Positions 36,779-48,705 of a stretch of DNA of 64,000 nt are shown here, one piece after another; the stretch's first letter is position 1, and every line of letters begins with the position of its first letter. Made by a program: the position numbers and the translations under genes. Below the pieces are notes generated by a model that saw only the letters and a list, made by a program, of their open reading frames with translations, did not search any database and was not told the origin of the DNA. Source of the DNA: Litomosoides sigmodontis (taxonomy: Eukaryota; Nematoda; Chromadorea; Rhabditida; Onchocercidae); contig OY718804.1 of the NCBI GenBank assembly GCA_963070105.1, positions 2,830,817-2,894,816 on the forward strand. The letters run 5' to 3'.

Positions 36779-39700
36779 CGCTGTTGCTGCTAATTTTAGC
36801 CAATGAGTATTTTAGAGCTACTACACATACTACTACATATACGAGTACACGAAAGAAGCCTTAAAATGATAGATAATAAATAGCTTGATGGTATATGATC
36901 ATTGAATTACTACCATTACTATATTACATGCTAGCCATTGCGCTACTGTTTTAGCGAGAGAGGGAGAGAGAGAGAGAAAGAGCTATTAAGTTGAATCATT
37001 TTAAATTCTCAAATTGAAATGATAATTTGAAACTAGCTAGGCTCACTTTCTCATTGTTAAAATAACAGTTAAAATAACGTGAAAATAATATACTTTTCAA
37101 ATTTCTACTTAAATACTTCCTAATTTCATCAAATTAACCATCGCATTCCCATCAATCAAATGAAATTACTGCTATGAAAGTAATGCAAACAGTGGCAAAA
37201 ATGAAAAGAAAAAAAAAGTAGAAAAATGAAAATTGAATTGTTGTAACGCTTGTCACCAACTAGCACAACAACTCTCCCATCGTCACCGTTAACTGTTATT
37301 TACCAGCCCGGTGCACCGTGACAATCTTAATGTGAACACCGAACACCGAACACCGAACACACACACATTCTCATACAAACTAACTGCTCACTGATCTACG
37401 CGCTATAGCAGTAGCAATGATCCATCCCTTCCGACACAGCAAATGAACAATGCCTCATTCTGCGTCGTTTCAATGCGTCACCCGTGCAATCGTTAATTTC
37501 ACTTACTTAGCAAGTGTGAAAGTGATGGGAAATCTAACACCTATCAATCGTACTTCTTGTACTTTAAGTTAAGTTATCACTAAGAGATCATTTTGTTTTG
37601 CTGTCTTATCATTCTCACTAACACATGCATACGCCCACGCAATCGCTTTCTACTTCGTAAGTACTACACTCAATTTTAAATGTTAAATGGAAATTTAAAT
37701 ACTAAATTTTTATGCTGCCTTAGTTCATTCACTTTCATCTTAAATTCCTGATAGGAAATTCAAATATTTTAAAAATCTCCTTCACTAATACACAATAACT
37801 AATACATATGCAAGGAGAGAGAGAGAGAGAGAGAGAGGGAAAGGGAGAAAGAGAGAGGAGGAAGAGATAAAAGGGATTTATGTAATAAAAAAAAATGCAT
37901 ATATGTAGGAATGAATGAATGAACCCGTCCGATCTGATACACACAACACTCATCAAATCATCACCAATAATAATAATAATAATATCACTAAGAATTCCTG
38001 CACAAAATTCATAATTTCATAAAAAATTTCATAATTCATAGTTTCACGATTTCTTTTCATTTTACTTTTATAAAAAATACGCGAAATAAATAATTCAAAT
38101 GACCTGTTATTTGCTAATTGATTATCCTCTCTCTCTCTCTCTATCTCTCTCTATCTATCTCTCTCCCTCTCTTTCTCCCATTCTTTACAAAAAGAAATAA
38201 TTGACTGTGAAAGCTTCAACATATTGCTACAACGATAGGTAGCATTTGTTAAAGAATTTACATAGAAGGTGTGTTAATCAGTTAATCTCTGATGATAAGT
38301 GGGACGAAAGAATCTCATCCTATCTGATCTTTCCATTCCTCCTAATTTTCTTCCTCATTTCATCTACTTCATCAATAAAAAATCAAATATCAAAATTAAT
38401 TTTATCTCAAAATTAAAAAAAAAAGTCATAGTTCTATCGTAAATAATAACATCAAAGTAATCGTCGCTAGAGCTCAGGTGTCAATTACTACTCTCGGCTC
38501 TCTCGGTTCAGGCTATCGTTTAGATAGGATTTTTCTAAAAAAAAAATGAAAAAATTCAATTTCCTCACTTCATATTTATTGTTGTAAGGAAAATAATGGT
38601 GCATAAAATTTGCATTTTTCAGGTAAATCAATCACTTATTATCAAACATCACTGATAAAATAAGACCTTATATTATCAGTAATTGAAATAATTCAACGCA
38701 AAGCAAACCTCAAAAATATCCTTTTGACTTGACAAGCTCCCTTTAATCTGAACGTTTTTTGGGAATGTTTTACGTAAGTGATGTAGCTCGTTCCTCGTAA
38801 CAAATCTAAAAATGATTAGTTTTATTTATTTTTTTGTTTTTCATTTACTGGCTCTTTTAACAAATTAAAGAATGAAGTTCTTTTCCCTTTTTACATTTTT
38901 GTAAAGAATATATTTAACTAAATTTTACATTTTTTTTGACATAAATTTTAATAATTTCAATGCCGAAATATTTGCTATTCAAATTGCCGAAGTAATTTGT
39001 TTAAAAATAAATTAATAAATCGTCTTCCTTTCACATAATTTACCTTCTCTTTCAAAGATTTCTTTTTCACTTCAATATAGTTACAGTGCTTTAGTCGCCT
39101 TCTCTCTCGCACTTCGTAATTTCTCTCAATCTTCCTTCCGTCGTCGTTTAAGCCAAGTAGAAAATTGAGAGAAATCTGTTTCAATGCCGAAAGAATGAAA
39201 AAAAATTAGTTAAGTGAAAAATGATAGGTGGTGTACGTGAACATCAGTTGCTTTACGCTTCAATGAACCGGAATACACACGTACGAGGATGCATTTATCA
39301 CTGTCTCAAGTGGAAAACATAATTTAATTTTGCATATTAAAATGATAATTGAGAAAACAGTAGTGGTAATATGGATATGATAGCGCTGTGCTCATTCTTC
39401 ATTATTAAGAGGGAGTGAGACAGAGATAGATAGAGAGAGAGAGAGAGAGAGGAAGGAATAATAAACAAGAAAAAAGATAAACATTTGAAAACATTAAAAA
39501 CTTCGAAATGATTTTGTCAAATTAAAAAAAAAAACATCTAAAACAGAGTAGCTATGTGTAATATCATTACCAATATATTGTTATCATTACATTTCTCTGT
39601 CTTCAAATCATAAATATCTGACTATTACTACTATTATTATTATCACGATTATTATTACTATTACTATTATTGAACCTACGAATTAAAGGATGCAACAAAT

Positions 39701-40146
39701 CTCAACGATATTTATTTAAATTTAAATTTTACCAAATAAATAACGTAAAAAAGTGTAATTGAATCAATGAAATCACTCATAATATTGTAATTACTTGCTC
39801 TGTTCTGTTAAATAATTCTATTAATTTCAAGTACGCCAGACAAAATAAGAGTAACATAGAAATTTAATTCTAACTAAATCGCATATAATTAAACAAATAT
39901 TAATGAATAGTACGCATAACTCATTTGTACATTGAATAATGTGGTAAGATGTAGTAGACATTGTTGATAAGACACACAAAACATACGCAAAAAAAAAGAT
40001 ATATTTCAATTTAAATTGAAATAAATTGATGATAAAGAGAGGAAGAGAGAGTGGAAGAGAAGGTGAGAAGTATGATAAAATCATCACCGTGCAATTTAAA
40101 TCAAAATAATACCAATGCACAAAACGTATGAAATAGACGGTACAAA

Positions 40147-40148
<2 letters not shown>

Positions 40149-40193
<45 letters not shown>

Positions 40194-40195
40194 GT
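40149..40195. repeat. (TG)n microsatellite
   Basis: About 23 TG units, with one variant near the right end. Confidence 0.95.
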
Positions 40196-41191
40196 ACCCA
40201 TGTATCCCCTCTCTCTCCCTCTCCCTTACAACAGAACAAGATAGAGTACAACGGCTATCGTCCATCGTCTATCGTCCACTCTTCAATGAAAGGAGTAGTA
40301 AAATATGGATTGGTTCTGTGCTTGGAAGATTTTTAGTTCCATTAATTTTCCTAATTAATAAAAATCTTTTGTTGGAAGAGCCGAAAGAGAAAAACCATTG
40401 CTAAACATTTTTCCACAATTTAATAAAATTCATTTTAAACGCCAAAAGAAAGTTAGAAGGAAACATTGCCTATCACTTTTGCTTTTCTAATTTTTGCTCT
40501 AAATTTTTTTATAATCTTTTATGGCTGAGTAATAAATACTCTAAATGCTTACACGCTACACTTTACACCATCTTTCATTTATCCACTATTACCGCTGATG
40601 ACAATTTTGGGAGAATTCAGGATGACGACGATGACAATGATGGTGATGAAGATGAATTCAGGACGACAGTATATAGTGATAATGATAATATAATAATAAT
40701 GATAATGATGGCGATGATGCTCCGTTATCACTAGTGATAATTCAGGTTGAAGAGAACAGTGATTAGCGATTATGACTATTGAAACATTCTCAATTTGCTA
40801 ACTATTGTTAGTATTAAAAGAAAAAAAAAAGAGTTTAGTAGTCATAGTTTGCCACCACCACCGCCACCGCCATCGTCATCATCCTCTCCCCTCTTCTTCA
40901 TCATTTTCCTAAACGTAGCAATCTTATTTATACCTTCCCTCTTCCGTAATTACTTCCCTCATCATTCATGCGCAAGTAAGTACAAGTACACTCCATAATA
41001 GGTGAAGGCGTCGAATGAATAGCGTTGCATTAGCTGGATGGATTGATGGATAGCTAGACGGATGAATGGTTGGGTGGATGGATGGATGGATGGACGGGTA
41101 AACAAAATGTATTTCTGAAATACTTATTGCTTTCACTTCCTCCTCCACACGACGATGATGATGATGATGATATTCATCGATGAGTAGCAGC

Positions 41192-41320
41192 ACCATCACC
41201 ACCACCACCACCAATACCACCACCACCACCACCACCACCACCAACACCACCATCACATCACCACATCACCACCATCACATCACCACCACCACCACGTCAT
41301 CACCACCACCATCATCAACC
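41192..41320. repeat. (CAC/CAT)n triplet stretch
   Basis: Degenerate CAC, CAT and AAC triplets over about 130 bp. Frames give poly-Thr, poly-His or poly-Val and are not considered coding. Confidence 0.85.
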
Positions 41321-41989
41321 CAACTACTATATCCAACCAACATATTGCTGTCAAGCACGGTGGATGAGTTATACTTCTTAATGGTACTACTTACTACTAC
41401 TACTACTACTGCTACTTCTGTTACTGCTACTGCTACGACTACTTGCCACCCATTGCGCTAATAGATCGTATTCACCTGTTGTTGTTATTTTTAATACATA
41501 CTAGTAGTGTTAGTTATTATTACTACTCCAATAATATCAAATAATGTAATTTAAAATACAAAAGAAATTAGAAGGTATTTATGCATAAATGATCTTTGAG
41601 TGATATCAGTGATATTTTCATCAGTTTTCATTCTCTTCCTCATTTCTCAAATAAAATAAATAACTTAAAAATTGAAATCACTTTTGCTTTACTTATTCTT
41701 ATTGCGACAAATCTGACACTGAAATAACAGTCATGAGGATGTCATCATCGCAGTAGTGATAATGATAGCGGACATTGATAACAGGAATAATGGTGATAGC
41801 GATAATAGTATTAGAGGAAAAAAATGAGATGAGAAAGAGTTAGTTGTGGAGCGAAATTTGAAATCCCTTTAACTTGAAAAACAAGCAATGAACTTGCGGG
41901 CGGAAAATCGAATTTCAGATGAATGAATCAGAGGAAGTAGGAGGATAAACAACGTACACGAAAGGAGTAATAGATGCATATGATAAGGA

Positions 41990-42039
41990 TGACGACGACG
42001 ACGACGACGATGACGATGATGGTGGTGGTGGTGGTGGCG
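41990..42039. repeat. GAC-GAT-GGT triplet run
   Basis: GAC, then GAT, then GGT triplets in succession over about 50 bp. Confidence 0.8.
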
Positions 42040-43429
42040 ATAGTTTGTTTTCAGGCCTATTCAGTCAAAAAAAAAGCCATCTTCCATTTGTCTGACTCAT
42101 CCAGTGAAATTGAAATGAACTGAACTGAACTGAACTGAAGCGAAGCGAAGCGAAGTGAAGTGAAGTGAAACAAACGAAAAACTCATCGTGCAACGATTAG
42201 GATGAATTAGTAGTGATGATGACGATGACGATGATGCCCGAATCACAAATAAATGATTGAAAATGTAAACTAATAGATTGGTGGATAGATGGATGAATAT
42301 AGAAATGGAAGAGGATGGAAAAAAAAGAAGGAAAGAACAGAGAGAGAGAGAGAGAGAGACAGAGAGGGAAAATTAACAAGCTGTTAAAAATTACTATCAA
42401 AACTGTTCCAAAAAAAAAAAAAAACTAGACGTTAAGAGAATATAATTTTAGTGGTTTGTTCAAAATTCATTAATTACAGTGAATTCTTAATTGTAAGTAT
42501 TTACTACATACTAATTAATAAGCTACATATTTTACTTGTTAATCAAGTATGCTACATCTTACTGCAGATATAAAAGGGAGGTAAGGTTAATGAGGAAAAA
42601 AAAGGAATTTATCTCAGCTATATATCATTCTAACTATCGATGATCTCATTTTCTTTCTGTCCTCTCTTCTTTCGTTTCATTTTATCATTTTAAAATTAAA
42701 TTTTACGTTCAGACAATAGTTGTATTTTTTTTTGTTGTTAACGCAATTTCAAAAAGTATTTGATAGAAATTGAAGGATATAAAAACGATAGCTAAAGAGC
42801 AGGTAGTTGAAGATAGTAGGAACGGATGACAATAGTGGTGACAATATATTGGATGATAGTGATAGTGAGTAGCCGTTCAGTAGTTCGGCTTTTTTCTCTC
42901 TCTCTCTCTCTCTCTCTCTTTCCTTCTACTCTCATTGCTAGGATAGGATTAGGAGCTACTTAGATGAAAAATACAATTCATGAGGGAAGAGGAGAGGAAA
43001 AAGTGTGGAAAAAACGAAAAAACAAAAGCTAGCAACTAGAGTAGATAGATGAAAGGAAAGATGCGAGCGGAGGAGTGAACAAAAGAAAATGGAGTTGAAA
43101 TTGAGACGGACACCGAACAAGCCTAACCTCACGAACATAACAGCTACATGAATTCAATACAGACATGTACACGCACACGCACGCACATACACGCACACGC
43201 GCACACTTCCACTTTTGGATCGTGTGAGCGGCGAGGCGAATGGTAACGAGAAATGGTCGATCGGTCATTCCTCCTGTCGTCAGCAAATAACGCCAAACAA
43301 AACTATCGTTGTCGTTAGTAGTGGCGGTAATGGCATGAATGGTGGTAGTGGTAGCGGTGGTGGCGGTCCATGATCTAAAATCTTATATCCTTAACTTACA
43401 TCAATTCACACGAGCATCACCATCAGCAC

Positions 43430-43432
<3 letters not shown>

Positions 43433-43474
<42 letters not shown>
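43433..43474. repeat. (CA)n microsatellite
   Basis: About 20 CA units. Confidence 0.93.
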
Positions 43475-43476
<2 letters not shown>

Positions 43477-45935
43477 ACCATCATCCACCACAACAACTCT
43501 TCGCTAACATCCCTTCGCAGCACAACACTCACTCCCACAATTGGTGATGAGGAAAGAAGAAGAATTGAATTGGTGGATAGCGATCGGAACAGATCGATTA
43601 GGCTCTCCGAGTTTGAGGGGGTGCTCGTGATGGTGGTGGTGGAGGAGGGGAAGAGAGAGGGAGGGAGAAAGAAGAGAAGGGACTTTTTCTCGTCCATATG
43701 TTCCTCTCTTCTCTCACTGTCCGTGGTCCACAACGCTGTCACACGTCAACCGCTAAAAATCTATGTGTGTAACTAACTAACTAACTAACTGTTCCCACAA
43801 TCTTTGTCTGCTCAACAATCTGCTGCTTACAGCATTAGCTAGCTTATAGCTATATGCTTTAGCATCCACTCGTCCTTACTACTCCTCAACCTTACTTACT
43901 TATAGGAGTGTGTGTGTGCGTGTGTGTCTGTCTGTCTGTCTGTCTGTGATTCGGATGACCTTTGACCGATAGATAGAGGTATTTGCTAATAAAACACAAC
44001 GCAGTATAAAATCGATGCTAGGGAATTCGAAATGTCTCTTCCCTTTCATATCTTTAAGCTAACAACACTTCATGCCACTCTTCTAGACGTTTATCGTACA
44101 GGTATGTAAGCAAGGATGATGATGATGATGGCGGTGATTATGATGATAAATAAGAGTATTTAGTAAACTTTTTTGATTATTATTGTTACTCATAAATTAG
44201 CATTGAATTTCATTCGTTTTATTTTTAAAACAAATTCCGCTACACTCATTTTTATACAGTTTTCTGGCTAATACAGTAATCAATTTGGGAACAATACAGC
44301 TTTCTGTATTGCGTTTAATTTATTCATTTTTTTTTTGATAAATTTTGCAAGAGTAATTTCTAATTTAGGGAATGTTGAGGGATGTATGTATGATTGTTTA
44401 AAGCCAAGCATTCATTTCAACTTATCTTTATCATCTCATCTAAACGTACAGTCTCTCATATTTCAAATTTTTTTTTTGAATGCTTGGTTTTGTATGTGAT
44501 GAACAGGGAGGTATGGTATTAATTGAAAGAAAGATTTCTTCATTCGGTGGAACGGTAGTGGAATTGTCTTTCGTGGATAGTAAATCTTCGCGTTGCTAAT
44601 GACAGTCTTACAATATATTAAGCTATCTAATGTGAACTTTATTTGAAGTGAGTAGTCGTTTAATTAGCCGATTGGAAGGTCATCCATTAGTGAACAGACC
44701 CTAAAAATGTCATACAGCTCACACAGAGAGGGAGAGGGAGAGAGAGAGAGAGAGAGGGAGGTTAAAAGACGACGTTGCAGGAAGGATAGAATTAAAAACA
44801 AAACACACATCTGCTTGCACCGCTTCTGTAGAAGAGGAGTAGTGGGGTGGATGAGCGGTTCGTTGTATCGCTTCAAAGCCAAGTTGATCGCATTCACTTT
44901 CATAGTATGAAATTAATCGAAAAATCAAAATTATCATTTTGCAAACAAACGCTTGCTAGGATAATCTTCAAAGAAGGAGGAGGAGGACATTGATTTTGTT
45001 CGCGATAATTAATTAATTGATAATATTGGTGTTGGTCGTTGCAATCTAATTGATCTTCCACATCACTCTTACGCGCTCCTTCATCGTTAACTCTCTTCAG
45101 TTTGGTGAAACGAGTTGGCTCGATGAAAGGTAAGTTAGAAGTAATCAAAAATGAAATATCACACTTTTAATTTCATTCTATTCATTTAGCATTCCAGCAA
45201 AAAAAAACCATTAACTGTACTATTTTTAATTTCATAATCGTTTATTTATTATTTTGATGTAGAAATTAGATCGATATAGTGGTGGAATCTTTCGGAAAAT
45301 TTCACATATACGTACCAATTTATTAATGGAAATTAATTTAAATTATTTGCTTTGAAATTTAGTGCTCGTTGTCTGTTTTAGCTCAATCAGTTTACTTTCA
45401 TTGTAATTAATCATCGGTTTTTAAAAAATTAAAACTGTTCATATATTCTTTCGTATTATGTTTTGCTGAATATCTATGATAACTGTACGATGATGATAAT
45501 GATGATAATTATGATAAGATATAATAATCGCTGATATAGCATCATTGATAATCATTTTGAAAAGTAAAGAGAGAAAAAAAAAGCATTGTCGAAGTGGTAC
45601 CAAAAGTGCAAGAAGTGAAAAAGACAAAAAACCAGAGGAGGAGGAAATGATGGAGGATTGGAAGTGCTGAAAAAGGAGGACTGAAGTTTTTCTTTAAAGA
45701 TTGAAAAAAAAAGTGGAGAAAGAACGGGAGAGAGAGAGAGAGAGAGAAAGAAAGGAAGAAAAAATTGTTAATGTAAATGAAATAAAAAATGAAAAAGCAA
45801 AAGAGAAAAAAACATATGGAGAAGAAAAAAGGAACTTCATGCAGCGCAACTCCGAAAACTTAACGATCATCAAAGTGCAGTGAAAAATTATTGAAAGAAA
45901 TTATTTTCAATTTGAATGAGAATGTCTGTGTGCAT

Positions 45936-45978
<43 letters not shown>

Positions 45979-47919
45979 GGGAAATGAGTGAATTGAAGTG
46001 AGGGAAAAAAAAAAGCTGAGAAATTATCACTTCCTGACATGTCACATCATAACATGCATATTCAACCGATCCATCAATTATTTCAGTTCATCGATCGATC
46101 GATCCATTCATTATTATAATCCATCAATCGATCGGGATTAAATCCCACAATCCGTCAATCGATGGAATTATTATAATTCAGTTTACGAATCGATTTCTGT
46201 TTAAACAGATACTGGGACAATTGAAATGGTGTAGCGGGGAAAAATAGTATTAGACTGTTTGTTTATGAAATTTTGTAACATTTGGTAATCAGGCGGAGAA
46301 ATAAATGATAGTTAAGCATTAAAAGCGCAAAAGTTCAGTGTATTAAACTGTTGAGAGTTCCTTTTTTTTTTCTTGAATTTCTATCATTGCTAAAAGCGAA
46401 AAATTTGAGGAAGCTAATGGAATTTTTTTTTGTGAAAAAAATTTCAAATAAAAAATTTTTGCTAAATGGTAAAATTCAAAGCATATTGTTTACATCTATT
46501 AATGTTATAGTGTTACATTGAAAAATTAAAGGTACTTTTTGTTTGAATTAAAAAGTTAAAACAATCATACATTGTTGAATTAATCGAAAATTTGAAGAGA
46601 GAAAATTAAAATGACATTTTTAATAAGCCAAAAAAATGAATGTTTCATGCATTTATTGGAATTAGTTGGACGATTTTTTGCATGAGATGGTTAATTCAAT
46701 ATTTATTCCATTCATTGTTCATGACCAATTAAATGAATTGAATGAAGCAAAGGAGAGCTATGAGACAGAGACAGAGAGAGAGAGAGAGAGAGCGAGCGAG
46801 ATGAGATCGATCATTTGTATATGATCAAAGATGAAATAATTTTGAAAATATAATTTGATAGATTGATGATGATTGAGAGAGATGAAATGATAGTAGTTGA
46901 AGTGACAAAATGATAATGCCTAAATAGCTTGATCACTATGAACCATCATGTTGTACCACTTATCTGCATTTTTTAGATTATCGACTAGACGTGTAGGAGG
47001 AGATGGATGAAGCGTAAAACGTCACGCATCATCTCCACACTGTTAACGTAATTTTATACAATGATTTCAGTCTCAGTTGAATAATAGGAGGAATTAATGA
47101 AAATACGAATTTCTTATCTGTTCATTCATAAGACACAGTAGAATGTAAGCGGTAAACAAGTTGAAATTGATTGTGAGCACTGAATGCGACCTACTGCAAA
47201 AGGCATCGACGGTTGAGCACGTACGTGAGTGCTATAGGTTCAGTGCAAGGTGCGACGTCTGCTTCTTCCAAACATTTCATTTACAACAATTAGATTCAAA
47301 TTGAAGTTATGAAGTTAAAGTATTTCTGCGCATCGCATAAACTCATTTGCATTGCATTAAATCATCTCATGCTATCAATGATAACTACGTTAGCAAGTGT
47401 AATTTCATGCCACACCAAAAATATCACAATTTAGCAAAATCAAAAAGTTTTTAAAACAAAAATTTAATGTTCCTCTAGGAGAAATACCCATAGCTGGCAC
47501 TTTTTGGCTCATGTGAGCTGCTTGCTACTATTGAATTATTGGTAAATTCATTTTAGCTATGAATTCTTCGAAATCATAGCTAAAAATACTTCAAAAATGA
47601 AATTCAAAAAGAGGAAATGTAAAAGAATGTAGCTAACACTACCTGACTAGTGTTATTACTATCAGTACTAGCACTATTACTACTAGCATTATCACTTGTC
47701 AGTCAGTATGATATTAGAGAAAGATGTTGCTGGAGAAAGTTTCGCTTCAATGAAAGCCAAGAGGAGTAGTAGTCGTAGTGGACGAAGGTCACCCACACGC
47801 AAAGAGATGATGATGGAGTTCAGTTGTGTGCTACTCCTTCATAATCTCACTGACCCTTTCCATTCATTCAGCTGCACTTCTGTTCCTTACGGGTTATTCC
47901 ATCAAAAACGAAATACTAT

Positions 47920-47922
<3 letters not shown>
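43475..47922. other. Noncoding DNA with GA/TG tracts
   Basis: No complete gene. Simple repeats: (AACT)n at 43771-43791, TG then TCTG units at 43905-43947, GA runs at 44728-44759, 45728-45748 and 46768-46800, (TG)n at 45941-45972. Several ATCGATCG palindromic clusters lie at 46085-46170. A DR1-like site is at 43956-43967, and a protein-like open frame at 47708-47821 is discussed as a finding. Confidence 0.55.
43956..43967 (+). promoter_or_regulatory. Candidate DR1 nuclear-receptor site
   Basis: TGACCTTTGACC is, on the minus strand, two GGTCA half-sites with one-base spacing, the classical DR1 layout bound by HNF4/RXR-type receptors. It is a 12-bp match in 64 kb, so chance is possible, but a related element lies at 54094-54105. 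Confidence 0.4.
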
Positions 47923-47971
<49 letters not shown>

Positions 47972-48016
47972 ACACACACACGCACGCGCACACACACACA
48001 CACACAGACACACATA
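47923..48016. repeat. (CA)n microsatellite with interruptions
   Basis: About 45 CA units broken by CAGA and CGCACGCG; it continues to 48014. Confidence 0.95.
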
Positions 48017-48389
48017 GATCAGCCGACAAGAAAAAAAAAAGCGATGGTGCTAGCCGAAAATGCACATTACTGCCTCCAATGGTCAACAGAACCTGTTGGA
48101 GAGTGAAGAGAGGAGGGACGTTCTCGCATTATTCATTTCATTGAGCGAAGCAAGTGAAGTGATTTTGTGAAATTAAGCCAAATTAGCAAATGAAACGGAT
48201 GTACTCCGACCGGTCACTCCGACCGTTGTGATATGATAGCGATAGCCATGGCAAAGTGGACAAATACCATTTTTAAACTATCAAACCATTCATTCATCTG
48301 TGTAATTCCATCTCTAAAACTATCGCATAGCAAAGAAAGCAAAAGGAACAAAAAAAATGTATATATATCGTAATGAATAGAGAGGAACA

Positions 48390-48690
48390 TCACTAGATGG
48401 AATATGAAAACGTGAAATACGTGGAGCATGAGGATGTAAAGCATGAAAACGTGAAAATACGTGAAAGGAGTAACATTGGATACATGGTAAATGTTGGTGA
48501 ATTGATTAAAAATTCTATTTCTATTTATCATTTCCACATCACCAGATAGAATGTGAAAACGTGAAATACGTGGAGCATGAAGATGTAAAGCATGAAAACG
48601 TGAAAATACGTGAAAGGAGTAACATTGGATGCATGGTAAATGTCGGTGAATTAATCAAAATTCTATTTCTATTTATCATTTCCAAAATTC
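48390..48690. repeat. 149-bp tandem duplication with ACGTG clusters
   Basis: Two copies, starting at about 48390 and 48539, with a period of 149 bp and few differences. A partial third copy of the right end follows (48683-48705). Each copy has an internal repeat: AAAACGTGAAATACGTG, then AAAACGTGAAAATACGTG about 35 bases later. That makes four ACGTG cores per copy and eight in all. No coding frame runs through both copies convincingly. Confidence 0.9.
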
Positions 48691-48705
48691 TATTTATTAT
48701 TTCCA

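Larger units (their letters stand above)
36779..43432. other. Noncoding DNA with many simple repeats
   Basis: No gene supported. It contains GA runs (36955-36982, 37815-37860, 39430-39452, 42338-42369), CT runs (38128-38178, 42896-42921), a (TG)n at 40149-40195, (GGAT)n near 41040-41095, a CAC/CAT stretch at 41192-41320 and GAC/GGT triplets at 41990-42039. Non-repeat parts are AT-rich and show no spliced coding pattern. Confidence 0.6.
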
